A DNA stretch of 64,000 nucleotides from Streptomyces spectabilis. Its GTDB lineage: Bacteria; Actinomycetota; Actinomycetes; Streptomycetales; Streptomycetaceae. The DNA is taken from the NCBI RefSeq assembly GCF_008704795.1, contig NZ_CP023690.1, forward strand, positions 7,326,501 to 7,390,500. The letters run 5' to 3'. The notes beneath the pieces are model-generated. The model made no database searches, had not been told where the DNA came from, and saw only the letters and a program-made list of their open reading frames with translations. This document shows positions 7,817 through 18,778 of the stretch, piece by piece. The position numbers and the translations under genes are program-made. Each line of letters opens with the position of its first letter. The stretch's first letter is position 1.

Positions 7817-9118
7817 TCAGGGCCCCGCGCCCGCCCGGGCCCGTATCACCGCCGGGGCCATGGAGTGCGGAAGGAGTCGCGCCGCGTCGTCCGGCAGCAC
7901 CAGATCGACGTCGGCCTCCTCGTGGAAGCGGTACGGGCGGTGCGCGACCAGGCCGCCCAGATAGCGCCGGACGCGCGACAGCTCGGCGCGGACCGTCACC
8001 GTGCGGCCGGGGTCGCCGAACAGGTCGGCGGCGAGCCCCGCCGCGCTGCGCCCCGCGCGCTGCGTGCCGAGGAGGTAGAGCAACTCGGCGTGGCGCGGGG
8101 AGAGTTCGTGCGTCCAGCAGCCCGCGCTGCCGCTGACGGTCACCGACCAGCGGCGCTCCCCGCTGACGTCCACCACCACCCGGGTCATGGCCGAGGTGGC
8201 GGCCACGGCGGCCTCGTCGTCCTCCACGCGCAGCAGCCAGCCGCCGGGCAGCGGCGCCACCGCGCACCGGCCGAGCGACGGCAGCCACGCCCGGCCGTCG
8301 GTCAGGGACTTGGGCAGCGTGATCCGGTCCACCGGCGGCATGCCGGTGACCGCCGCGGTCCAGCCGTGCGCGTCCACCGCCACGGCGCGCCCGTCGAGGC
8401 GGGCGAGGAGTGGCGCCGCCACCGAGCGCAGCCGGTCCAGGGCCGTCAGATGCCCCTCGCGCAGCCGGGCCTCGGCGAGCTTGGCGACCGAGCAGACCAG
8501 GGCGAGGGTCGCCGGATGCATGGTGTCGAGCGGGCCGCTGATGTCGACGACGCCGATCAGCCGCCCGTCGCGCGGGTCGGTGATGGGCGCGCCCGTGCAC
8601 GTCCACGGGTGGTGCGAGCGCACGAAGTGCTCGGCGGCGAAGACCTGGACGGGCCGCCGGGTGACGATCGACGTGCCCACGCCGTTCGTGCCCACGACGG
8701 TCTCGCGCCAGTCGGCGCCGACGTCGAAGCCGTGCCCGTCGGCCATCTTGAGCACGGACTTGTTGCCCTCGCGCCACAGCAGCCGCCCGTCGGCGTCCGC
8801 GATCACCATGATGTGCTGGGCCACGTCCGCGACGGACAGCAGCCCTTCGCGCAGCACCGGCAGGATGGTCTTCAGGGGCGAGGTCTGCCGCCGCCGCTCC
8901 ACCTCGTCCGTGCTCAGCACGCCCGTGCGGTGGTCCCGCTCGGGGTCGACGCCGTTCGCCAGCATCCGGTCCCACGACGCGCCGATGACGGGCCGCGGCC
9001 CGAACCTGGCGCGCTGCCCCGCGATCCGGGCGTCCCGCATCTCCATGAGCACCCGTGTGGCCTGGCCGGCGTTCGCGGCGGCGAGCCGCTCCAGGTCGAA
9101 CGTGGCATGCGTGTTCAT
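7817..9118 (-). CDS. GAF-domain transcriptional regulator (AcoR-like sensor without AAA+ domain)
   Basis: A 433-residue regulator. The N-terminal third resembles the AcoR sensory region: IGASWDRMLANGVDPERD, then a GAF-like domain with GTNGVGTSIVTRRPVQVFAAEHFV and WTCTGAPITDPRDGRLIGVVDISG. There is no sigma-54 AAA+ module. The C-terminus (ELLYLLGTQRAGRSAAGLAADLFGD, then RAELSRVRRYLGG) looks like a winged-helix DNA-binding domain. Such proteins in Streptomyces often control aldehyde or alcohol dehydrogenases, but none is adjacent. The ATG at 9118 follows GGAGG by 8 nt. An inverted repeat 108 nt upstream (9226-9245) is a candidate operator. Confidence 0.88.
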   Translation of the reverse strand: MNTHATFDLERLAAANAGQATRVLMEMRDARIAGQRARFGPRPVIGASWDRMLANGVDPERDHRTGVLSTDEVERRRQTSPLKTILPVLREGLLSVADVAQHIMVIADADGRLLWREGNKSVLKMADGHGFDVGADWRETVVGTNGVGTSIVTRRPVQVFAAEHFVRSHHPWTCTGAPITDPRDGRLIGVVDISGPLDTMHPATLALVCSVAKLAEARLREGHLTALDRLRSVAAPLLARLDGRAVAVDAHGWTAAVTGMPPVDRITLPKSLTDGRAWLPSLGRCAVAPLPGGWLLRVEDDEAAVAATSAMTRVVVDVSGERRWSVTVSGSAGCWTHELSPRHAELLYLLGTQRAGRSAAGLAADLFGDPGRTVTVRAELSRVRRYLGGLVAHRPYRFHEEADVDLVLPDDAARLLPHSMAPAVIRARAGAGP

Positions 9119-9225
9119 ACCGGTTTCCTCCCGCTCTCCGAGCAGGCCCACAGCGCGGACACCTACTCATCGTGCCCGCTGGGGCAGGTCGAAGGACATG
9201 CTTCGGCCGTGTTGTTGAAGGCCGG

Positions 9226-9245
9226 AGTTGCAACCCCCTGCAACT
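9226..9245. promoter_or_regulatory. Inverted repeat AGTTGCA-N6-TGCAACT, candidate operator
   Basis: Perfect 7-bp half-sites separated by six bases, 108 nt upstream of the GAF regulator start. The 302-nt interval between the two leftward genes (9119-9420) otherwise holds only the terminator at 9327-9360. An autoregulatory site is a reasonable guess, based only on symmetry and position. Confidence 0.5.
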
Positions 9246-9326
9246 CTGGCGAACAGTCGTGCGGTGTCCAAAACTTGGCAGCACGCCGCCCCGCGCGGCG
9301 CCCGTCCCGACGGGGACCTGAAGACC

Positions 9327-9360
9327 GGGGGTGGTGCCGTGTCGGCGCAGCACCACCCCC
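9327..9360 (-). terminator. Stem-loop after the acyl-CoA dehydrogenase gene
   Basis: GGGGGTGGTG (9327-9336) pairs perfectly with CACCACCCCC (9351-9360) around a 14-nt loop, 61 nt past the stop of the leftward acyl-CoA dehydrogenase. There is no U-tract, as is usual in these genomes. Confidence 0.6.
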
Positions 9361-9420
9361 GTGACAGGGCCGCTCGGCAGCCCGTGCCGAGCGCCCCGGA
9401 CGGCGGGGTCCGGCCGCCCG

Positions 9421-11055
9421 TCAGAGGTGCACGGCCGCCCGGTCCACGACCGCCCGCAGATCCAGGCTGTGCGGCAGCGTGCCGAACGCCGCGCCCCAGT
9501 CCCCGCCGAGCCGCGAGGCACAGAACGCGTCCGCGACGGCGGGCGGCGCGTGGCGCACGAGGAGCGAGCCCTGGAGCACCAGGGCCATCCGCTCGACCAG
9601 CCGCCGCGCCCGCGCCTCCACGCCCTGGAGATCGGCGAGCTCCGTGAGCAGGTCCTTGATCGCCGCGTCGAGGCGGTGGTCGGCGCCGCGCGCCGCGCCC
9701 ACCTCCTCCAGGAACGCGTTCAGGGCCAGCGGCTCCCGCTGGAGCGCGCGCAGCACGTCGAGGGCCTGGACGTTCCCTGAGCCCTCCCAGATCGAGTTCA
9801 GCGGCGACTCGCGCAGCAGCCGCGGCATGCCCGAGTCCTCCACGTAGCCGTTGCCGCCCAGGCACTCCAGGGCCTCCGCGGCGAGGGGCGTGCTCCGCTT
9901 GGTCACCCAGTACTTGGCCGCGGGCACCGCGAGCCGCAGGAACGCCCGCTCGCGCTCGCTCCCGTCGTCGTACGCGGCGGCGAGGCGCAGCGCGAGCGTC
10001 GTCGCCGCCTCCGACTCCAGGGCCAGGTCCGCGAGGACGTTGCGCATCAGCGGCTTGTCGACGAGCTTGCCGCCGAACGCCTCCCGGTACGTGGCGTGGT
10101 GCACGGCCTGCGCGACGGCCTGCCGCATCAGCGCCGCCGAGCCGATCACACAGTCGAGCCGGGTCGCCGCCACCATCTCGATGATGGTGCGCACCCCGCG
10201 CCCCTCGTCCCCGACCCGCCGCGCCCACGTCCCGTCGAACTCGACCTCGCTGGAGGCGTTGGAGCGGTTTCCGAGTTTGTTCTTCAACCGCTGGATCGCG
10301 AACGCGTTCCGCGTCCCGTCGGCCAGGACCCGGGGCACCAGAAAACAGGTGAGTCCGGCCTCCGCTTGCGCGAGCACCAGGAATCCGTCGGACATGGGAG
10401 CGGAACAGAACCACTTGTGCCCGACGAGTTCATACGTGCCCTCCTCGGAAAGCGCGGTGGCACGCGTCGTATTCGCGCGTACGTCGCTTCCGCCCTGCTT
10501 CTCCGTCATTCCCATGCCGAAGAGCGCGCCCGCCTTCTGCGCGGCGGGCCGCAGCCCGTCGTCGTACACGGTCGACGTCAGGAGCGGCTCCCACTCGGCG
10601 GCAAGGGCCGGGTCGGTGCGCAGCGCCGGAACCGCCGCGTGCGTCATCGACACCGGGCACCCGTGTCCCGCCTCGGCCTGCGTCCACACCAGGAACCCGG
10701 CCGCGCGCCGCACGTGCCCGCCCGGCCTGTTCCAGGCGGAGGTCAGGCCCGCCGCGACGGCCTTGCCGAGTAGCCGGTGCCACGCCGGGTGGAAGGCGAC
10801 TTCGTCGACACGGTTCCCATAACGGTCGTGTGTGTGCAGAACGGGTGGATTCTCGTTGGCGAGCGCCCCCCACTCCTGCGCCTGCGCGGAGCCCGCGGTG
10901 CGGCCGAGCAAGGAGAGTTCCGCGCGCGCGTCGTCGAGGAGCGACCCGTCGAGATGACGTTCGACGCCCTCGACGAGAGCCCGGTCGCACGTGAAGACGT
11001 CGTATCCCACCAGGGGCGGAGCCTGGTTGGTCACTGTGTGGGTGGTGGCTGCCAT
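9421..11055 (-). CDS. AidB-type acyl-CoA dehydrogenase family protein
   Basis: FAD enzyme of the acyl-CoA dehydrogenase fold, 544 residues, close to the length of E. coli AidB (about 541). Visible blocks are GMGMTEKQGGSDVRANTT (FAD/substrate region), GHKWFCSAPMSDGFLVLAQA, and the C-terminal ECLGGNGYVEDSGMPRLLRE plus SIWEGSGNVQALDVLRAL with the AidB/isovaleryl-type catalytic region. In E. coli, AidB is linked to alkylation-damage response, but its substrate remains unclear. ATG 11055 is divergent from the YihY gene with only 17 nt between the two start codons, so their promoters overlap or one transcript is leaderless. Confidence 0.93.
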   Translation of the reverse strand: MAATTHTVTNQAPPLVGYDVFTCDRALVEGVERHLDGSLLDDARAELSLLGRTAGSAQAQEWGALANENPPVLHTHDRYGNRVDEVAFHPAWHRLLGKAVAAGLTSAWNRPGGHVRRAAGFLVWTQAEAGHGCPVSMTHAAVPALRTDPALAAEWEPLLTSTVYDDGLRPAAQKAGALFGMGMTEKQGGSDVRANTTRATALSEEGTYELVGHKWFCSAPMSDGFLVLAQAEAGLTCFLVPRVLADGTRNAFAIQRLKNKLGNRSNASSEVEFDGTWARRVGDEGRGVRTIIEMVAATRLDCVIGSAALMRQAVAQAVHHATYREAFGGKLVDKPLMRNVLADLALESEAATTLALRLAAAYDDGSERERAFLRLAVPAAKYWVTKRSTPLAAEALECLGGNGYVEDSGMPRLLRESPLNSIWEGSGNVQALDVLRALQREPLALNAFLEEVGAARGADHRLDAAIKDLLTELADLQGVEARARRLVERMALVLQGSLLVRHAPPAVADAFCASRLGGDWGAAFGTLPHSLDLRAVVDRAAVHL

Positions 11056-11072
11056 GCCGCTACGGTAAGGAG

Positions 11073-12203
11073 GTGCACCAGGCAAAAGAAACACCCGGGC
11101 GCCCACCGGGCCGCTGGAACCGGGCCCGCGCTCTTTACCGCAACGTCTCCAAGCGCAGGACCGCCTGGCTGCTGCTGAAGGACACCGTCAACTCCTGCAT
11201 CGAGTACCGCATCCTGGGACTCGCTGCGGAAGCGGCGTTCTTCACGCTCCTTTCCGTGCCGCCGCTGCTCCTCAGCCTCATCGGACTCCTCGCCTACGTG
11301 GACCGGTGGACCGGCGCCCGCACGATCGAGAGCGTGGAGAACAACATCCTGGAAGCGGCCCGCACGATCCTGTCCGAAAAAGGCGTGCGCGAGATCGCTC
11401 AGCCGATCCTCGAAGACGTCATGAAGGTCGGCCGTCCGGACGTCGTCTCCATAGGGTTCCTGTTCGCCCTGTGGTCCGGCTCCCGCGCCGTCAACGTCTT
11501 CATCGACACCATCACCGTCATGTACGGACTCGACGGGGCCCGCGGCATCGTCAAGACCCGGCTGCTCGCCTTCGGGCTCTTCCTCGTTGCCCTGGTCATC
11601 GGCTCGGTGGCGCTGCCGCTGATGGTGGCGGGCCCGGACGCGGTGGTGAAGCTGGTCCCGGGCTCGACGACGGTCGTGCAGATCCTGTACTGGCCCGTGG
11701 TGATCCTGCTCTCCGTCGTCTTCCTGACCACGCTCTACCACGTGTCGGTTCCGGTGCGGTCGCCGTGGGTGGAGGACATGCCGGGCGCGCTCATCGCCCT
11801 CGGCATGTGGGTCCTCGGCAGCTTCCTGCTGCGCATCTATCTGACGAGCACGGTGGAGGGGCCCACCATCTACGGCTCCCTCGCGGCGCCCGTCGCCGTC
11901 CTGTTGTGGATCGGTGTGTCCGCTTTCGCCGTCCTCGTCGGCGCCGCCGTCAACGCGGCGATCGACCGGGTCTGGCCGTCTCTCCAGACGGCCGCGGCGC
12001 GGGCCGCGCAGGACCGGGTCAAGGAGGCCAGGGCGGCCGAGCTCATCGCCAGGGCCGCGGCGGCGCGGGCCGACGACGATCCCGACGACCCCGACATGCC
12101 CGCGGAGTTCCCCGAGCGCTGGTCCCGCTTCCTGCCCCCGGACGACGTCTCGGGCCGCCTCCGCGCCCACCACGCCAAACGGGACGACTCCCCGGACCTG
12201 TAG
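11073..12203 (+). CDS. YihY/BrkB family inner-membrane protein
   Basis: A 376-residue integral membrane protein of the YihY (BrkB, once called RNase BN) family. About six hydrophobic segments span residues 45-300, with the family blocks AAEAAFFTLLSVPPLLLSLIGL and TIYGSLAAPVAVLLWIGVSAFAVLVGAAVNAA. A charged Ala/Asp-rich cytoplasmic tail follows. Function is unknown. GTG 11073 is the only plausible start, yet the Shine-Dalgarno-like AAGGAG ends right at it with no spacer, so initiation may be leaderless. It is divergent from the AidB-like gene and ends in a strong hairpin. Confidence 0.9.
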   Translation: MHQAKETPGRPPGRWNRARALYRNVSKRRTAWLLLKDTVNSCIEYRILGLAAEAAFFTLLSVPPLLLSLIGLLAYVDRWTGARTIESVENNILEAARTILSEKGVREIAQPILEDVMKVGRPDVVSIGFLFALWSGSRAVNVFIDTITVMYGLDGARGIVKTRLLAFGLFLVALVIGSVALPLMVAGPDAVVKLVPGSTTVVQILYWPVVILLSVVFLTTLYHVSVPVRSPWVEDMPGALIALGMWVLGSFLLRIYLTSTVEGPTIYGSLAAPVAVLLWIGVSAFAVLVGAAVNAAIDRVWPSLQTAAARAAQDRVKEARAAELIARAAAARADDDPDDPDMPAEFPERWSRFLPPDDVSGRLRAHHAKRDDSPDL

Positions 12204-12232
12204 CGGCCCGCCCTCCCTTTACGGGCGGGCCG
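12204..12232. terminator. Bidirectional terminator between convergent genes
   Basis: CGGCCCGCCC (12204-12213) and GGGCGGGCCG (12223-12232) form a perfect 10-bp stem with a 9-nt loop. It starts right after the YihY stop and lies 10 nt before the stop of the convergent NmrA-type gene, so it can serve both. Confidence 0.75.
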
Positions 12233-12241
12233 AGGCGGGGT

Positions 12242-13114
12242 TCAGTCCTTCCAGGCGCCCGCCTCCACCGCCTCGCGCACGAAATCGGAGAATTCCCGGG
12301 GCTCCCGTCCGAGCACCTCCCGAACGCCGTCCGAGACATGTGCGTTGCGCCCGTCCAGATTCGTCTCGAAAAGCTCGATCAGAAATTCCACTTCGCTTTC
12401 CGGAACGCCGAATTCGGTGAGTGAGGCACCGTATTCCCGCGCCCCCACGGGTACGTATGCGAGAGGGCGCCCGCTCGCCGCCGCCAGCTCCGCCACCGCG
12501 TCCCGGAAGGAGAGCGGCCGCGCCCCGCTCACCTCGATGATCCGCCCGGCGTACCGCTCCCCGGCGGCCAGCACCGCGACCACCACGTCCGCGATGTCCC
12601 GTACGTCGACGAACGGTTCGAGGACCTCGCCGGCGGGGAAGACGAGCTCCCCGGCCCGCAGTCCTTCGACGAGCGGGCCCTCACTGAAGTTCTGCATGAA
12701 CCAACTGGCGCGGACGACCGTCCACCGGGCGACCCCGGAGTCCGCGAGGGCACGCTCCGTGGCGTGCGCCTGGTCCTCGCCGCGCGCGGAGAGCAGCACG
12801 AGGTGCCGCACGCCCAGCTCCGCGGCCCGCCGGGCGAGTGCGCCCACGGCGTCCGCCGCGCCGGGCGCGCCGACGTCGGGGAGGTAGGCGAGGGAGGCCG
12901 CGTCGGCGCCGTGCAGCGCGTGGTCCCAGGTAGAGCGTTCGTTCCAGTCGAAGCGGACCTCGCCGGAGCGGGAGGCGGCCCGCACGGTGTGCCCCGCCGC
13001 GCGGGCGGCCTGCGCGACCCGGCTGCCGGTGCGCCCGGTGGCCCCGGTCACGAGGACCGTGAGAGCGGTGCCGGTGGCCGGGTCGTCCGTCGTGTGCTGC
13101 GCGTTCGTCGTCAT
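12242..13114 (-). CDS. NmrA-like NAD(P)H-binding oxidoreductase
   Basis: Atypical short-chain dehydrogenase, 290 residues. The N-terminal Rossmann motif is VTGATGRTGSRVAQAARAAGH. Downstream are LVLLSARGE, then FVDVRDIADVVVAVL, typical of NmrA/YtfG-type quinone or NADPH-sensing proteins. There is no clear YxxxK catalytic pair. It is transcribed divergently from an AraC regulator with 81 nt between starts, so that regulator probably controls it. The substrate is unknown. Confidence 0.9.
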   Translation of the reverse strand: MTTNAQHTTDDPATGTALTVLVTGATGRTGSRVAQAARAAGHTVRAASRSGEVRFDWNERSTWDHALHGADAASLAYLPDVGAPGAADAVGALARRAAELGVRHLVLLSARGEDQAHATERALADSGVARWTVVRASWFMQNFSEGPLVEGLRAGELVFPAGEVLEPFVDVRDIADVVVAVLAAGERYAGRIIEVSGARPLSFRDAVAELAAASGRPLAYVPVGAREYGASLTEFGVPESEVEFLIELFETNLDGRNAHVSDGVREVLGREPREFSDFVREAVEAGAWKD

Positions 13115-13195
13115 GCCCTGAAGTCAACTGCCGCCAGGGCCCCGCGGCCATCCGTCAGGAACTCGCCCCCATACGCGTGCGTCTACGCTGCCCCC

Positions 13196-14137
13196 ATGGA
13201 CGTACTCGCCGGCTTGTTGGAGGGCCCGCGCGCACGGGGGGCCTTCATGATCAAGGCGTGCTTCGAGCCGCCGTGGGCCGTGCGCATCGCGGACGAGGCT
13301 CCGGTCTCGGTCATGATCATGGTGCGGGGCGACGCCTGGATCGTCCCCGAAGGCCCCGCAGGGCCGGTGCCCCAGCTCGTCCGCCCCGGCGACGTGGCCA
13401 TCGCCCGCGGCCCCGACCACTACCTCGTCGCGGGCGAGCGGGACACCCGGCCCTTCGCGGAGATCCGGCCCGGCCAGGCCTGCGTGCCCCTGAACGGCGC
13501 CGCGGACGACCACTACGCGCGCTTCGGGATGCGCGCGTGGGGCCAGCCCGGCGGCCCGGTCCAGATGCTGATCGGGACGTACCAGATGCGGGGCGAGATC
13601 ACCGCGCGGCTCCTGGACGCGCTACCGCCGCTGCTCGTGCTGCCCACCGAGGTGTGGGACTGCCCCCTGACGCCGTTCCTCGCCGAGGAGATCGGCAAGG
13701 ACGAGCCGGGCCAGGAGGTGGTCCTCGACCGGCTGCTCGACCTGCTGCTCATCGCGGCCCTGCGCGCGTGGTTCTCCCGCCCGGAGGCGGCCGCCCCCGC
13801 CTGGTACCGGGCGCTCGGCGACCCGGTGGTCGGCCCGGTCCTGCGGCTCCTCCAGGACGACCCCGCGCACGCCTGGACGGTGGCCTCGCTCGCCGCGAAG
13901 GCGGGCGTGTCGCGGGCCTCGCTCGCCCGCCGCTTCACCGAGCTCGTGGGCGAGCCCCCGATGACGTATCTGACGGGCTGGCGGCTCGCGCTCGCCGCGG
14001 ACCTGCTGCGCGACAGCGAGCAGACGATCGCCGCGATCGCCCGCAAGGTCGGCTACGGCAGCGCGTTCGCGCTGTCCAGCGCCTTCAAACGGGTGTACGG
14101 CGTCAGCCCGCAGGAGCACCGCACGGGCGCGGCGTAG
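13196..14137 (+). CDS. AraC-family regulator with AraC-ligand-type cupin domain
   Basis: A 313-residue regulator. Residues 1-180 are a cupin-like ligand domain of the type found in CqrA/RipA-like regulators ([49 protein letters not shown]). Residues 210-310 hold two helix-turn-helix motifs ([20 protein letters not shown] and [21 protein letters not shown]). It is divergent from the NmrA-like oxidoreductase, the usual arrangement for this AraC subgroup and an adjacent reductase target. The ATG is chosen as the first codon of the conserved MDVLAGLL start. Confidence 0.92.
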   Translation: MDVLAGLLEGPRARGAFMIKACFEPPWAVRIADEAPVSVMIMVRGDAWIVPEGPAGPVPQLVRPGDVAIARGPDHYLVAGERDTRPFAEIRPGQACVPLNGAADDHYARFGMRAWGQPGGPVQMLIGTYQMRGEITARLLDALPPLLVLPTEVWDCPLTPFLAEEIGKDEPGQEVVLDRLLDLLLIAALRAWFSRPEAAAPAWYRALGDPVVGPVLRLLQDDPAHAWTVASLAAKAGVSRASLARRFTELVGEPPMTYLTGWRLALAADLLRDSEQTIAAIARKVGYGSAFALSSAFKRVYGVSPQEHRTGAA

Positions 14138-14147
14138 CCTGGGGACC

Positions 14148-14882
14148 ATGGCCGCGGGGGAGCGGGGCGAGAAGACCGCCGGGTACGCCGAGCGGCCCTC
14201 GCCGCTGCTGCCCGGCGCCGTCGTGTGGACCAAGACCGCGCACCCCTCGGGCGGCGGCTCCGCCGTCCTGCCCGACGGGTGCATGGACCTGCTGTGGACC
14301 GAGGGCAGGCTGTTCGTCGCGGGCCCGGACACCCGCGCCCACGCGCCCGGCACCGCGGCGCCCCCGGGCCGCTACGCCGGCATCCGCTTCGCCCCCGGCA
14401 CGGCCCCGGCCGTCCTCGGCGTCCCCGCGCACGAACTGCGGGACCGGCGCGTCGACCTCGCGGACCTGTGGAGCGCCGCCGAGGTCCGCCGTCTGACCGC
14501 GCGCGTGGACGCGGCCGCCGACCCCTTGGCCGCCCTGGAGCGCCTCGCGTACGAGCGCACGGACCGCGCCCCGGCCCCCGACCCGCTGCTCGCCCGCGTC
14601 GTGGCGCATCTGAACGCGGGCCGCGGCGTCGCCGAGACGGCCGCCGCCGTGGGGCTCGGCGCGCGCCAACTGCACCGCCGCGCGCTGCCCGCCTTCGGCT
14701 ACGGCCCCAAGACGCTGGCCCGCGTGCTGCGCCTCCAGCGGGCGCTCGCACTGGCCCGCGACGGCCTTGGCCAGGCCGAGACGGCAGCCGCCGCGGGCTT
14801 CGCCGACCAGGCCCATCTGGCCCGGGACGTCAAGGAGTTGACGGGCATGCCGCTGGGGCTGCTGTTGGGCGGCGCCCCGTAG
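14148..14882 (+). CDS. AraC-like regulator (DUF6597-type N-terminus)
   Basis: A 244-residue protein, 10 nt downstream of the preceding AraC gene and probably co-transcribed. The N-terminus ([56 protein letters not shown]) matches the DUF6597 domain found ahead of AraC-type HTHs. The C-terminus carries an HTH_18-type region, [19 protein letters not shown] and [21 protein letters not shown]. The target is unknown. A two-regulator unit next to one oxidoreductase is slightly unusual. Confidence 0.9.
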   Translation: MAAGERGEKTAGYAERPSPLLPGAVVWTKTAHPSGGGSAVLPDGCMDLLWTEGRLFVAGPDTRAHAPGTAAPPGRYAGIRFAPGTAPAVLGVPAHELRDRRVDLADLWSAAEVRRLTARVDAAADPLAALERLAYERTDRAPAPDPLLARVVAHLNAGRGVAETAAAVGLGARQLHRRALPAFGYGPKTLARVLRLQRALALARDGLGQAETAAAAGFADQAHLARDVKELTGMPLGLLLGGAP

Positions 14883-14924
14883 GAGCGCGGGGAAATGCGC
14901 GACCAGCCACGACGAACCCGCAGA

Positions 14925-15335
14925 TCAAGCGAACAGATCGGCCCCGTTGCCGTCCGGGTCGAGCACCACCGCGTACCGCTGCCCCCACGGCGCGTCGAAC
15001 GGCTTCAGCTCCGAGCGGTATCCGGCCGCCACCAGCTCCTCGTACACCGCGTCCACGCCCGCGGACGTGCCGCAGTGGAAGGCGAGCCCGAGCCGCCCGG
15101 AGTCGGCGGGGGGCTGCCAGCCGGGCATGAAGGACCGGAGGGTGTCCTCGGTGTCGAAGGCCACCCGCAGACCGCCCGGCAGGGTGGTCTCCACATGCGG
15201 AGCCTCCTCGGAGCCGGCCTCGAACACGAGGCCGAGCCGGCGGTAGAAGGCCAGCGATGCCGCCATGTCGGAGGTGACGATGCCGATCAGATCGAGCCGG
15301 GGCGTGACGTGGGGTGTGCTGCTTTCGCTGTTCAT
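14925..15335 (-). CDS. VOC-family (glyoxalase/bleomycin-resistance fold) protein
   Basis: A 136-residue protein with two beta-alpha-beta-beta-beta units. It has LDLIGIVTSDMAASLAFYRR at the N-terminus and the C-terminal WGQRYAVVLDPDGNGADLFA signature. Family members are metal-dependent lyases, dioxygenases or drug-binding proteins, and the specific role cannot be read here. The start is set at ATG 15335 because the extra upstream codons are not conserved-looking. It is convergent with the AraC-like gene and lies 76 nt downstream of the beta-galactosidase start-to-stop unit's 3' end on the same strand. Confidence 0.88.
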   Translation of the reverse strand: MNSESSTPHVTPRLDLIGIVTSDMAASLAFYRRLGLVFEAGSEEAPHVETTLPGGLRVAFDTEDTLRSFMPGWQPPADSGRLGLAFHCGTSAGVDAVYEELVAAGYRSELKPFDAPWGQRYAVVLDPDGNGADLFA

Positions 15336-15411
15336 GCCGGGAGCGTAGGCGGGGCGCCCACCCGTGGTCTTGAAGGAAACGGACACCACCGGGCAGGCGC
15401 ACCTGGCTCCC

Positions 15412-18345
<2,934 letters not shown>

Positions 18346-18480
18346 TCATTTCGGGGCGGGCGTTGTTGGATTTCTGCCGGGGGGCTTGGACGGGGTGCCG
18401 CCGGGGTGGCGGCCGGGTGGCGGGCCGACGGCGGGCGGGTGACCGGCGGGCGGCGCGGGGGCGGTGTGCGGCCGTGCCGT

Positions 18481-18540
18481 CGGAAGTCGACAGAAGCCGT
18501 CGGAAGCCGTCGGAAGCCATTGGAAGCCGTCGGAAAAGGA
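18481..18540. repeat. Six 10-bp tandem repeats, consensus CGGAAGCCGT
   Basis: Six consecutive decamers, cggaagtcga / cagaagccgt / cggaagccgt / cggaagccat / tggaagccgt / cggaaaagga, fill 18481-18540 exactly. A 10-bp period places each copy on the same DNA face. The array lies between the divergent beta-galactosidase (18309) and the rsgA leader region (18637). The rest of the 469-nt interval is G-rich sequence plus the leader ORF described separately. A cooperative regulator site is the leading idea. Confidence 0.7.
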
Positions 18541-18636
18541 GTGGCGTGGCGTCGGCGGGCGGGTCTAGAGTCCTGTCCGTTCCCCGGTGGCGTGTGTCGC
18601 CGCCGCAGGTCGAGTCGTGAGTGGAGGTGTGATCAA

Positions 18637-18711
18637 TGGCTGTCGTTGCGATGGGTGTTGCCCGCGTTCGGACGTTCGTCATCACATCCACCTCCGTGGT
18701 CTCCGGCTGAC
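18637..18711 (+). CDS. Putative leader peptide upstream of rsgA (24 aa)
   Basis: A 24-codon ORF with a strong ribosome site (GGAGG, 8-nt spacing, 18624-18628). The peptide starts MAVVAMGVARVRTF and ends VITSTSVVSG, unusually rich in valine (7 of 24). It stops 67 nt before the rsgA TTG. Its own Shine-Dalgarno GGAGG-TGTGAT is complementary to ATCACA..CCTCC (18682-18696) inside the ORF, apart from a 4-nt bulge, so ribosome position could change the fold. No homology can be checked here, so coding status is a proposal. Confidence 0.45.
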
Positions 18712-18756
18712 CTCTCTCCGCGTCTTTCGCCGCGCCGTCGTGCGCGGGCCGGGGCC

Positions 18757-18771
18757 ACCCTTGTGAAGGGT
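18757..18771 (+). promoter_or_regulatory. Hairpin covering the rsgA ribosome-binding site
   Basis: ACCCTT (18757-18762), loop GTG, AAGGGT (18766-18771). The right arm contains the AAGGG that would serve the TTG start at 18779. The Shine-Dalgarno can also pair with the pyrimidines just before the start (CTCCCCTT). Both pairings would lower initiation unless something opens them. Confidence 0.4.
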
Positions 18772-18778
18772 TCTCCCC

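Noticed and set aside
18481..18540. CRISPR-like array
   Set aside because: The units are 10 bp and contiguous, with no spacers and no cas genes.
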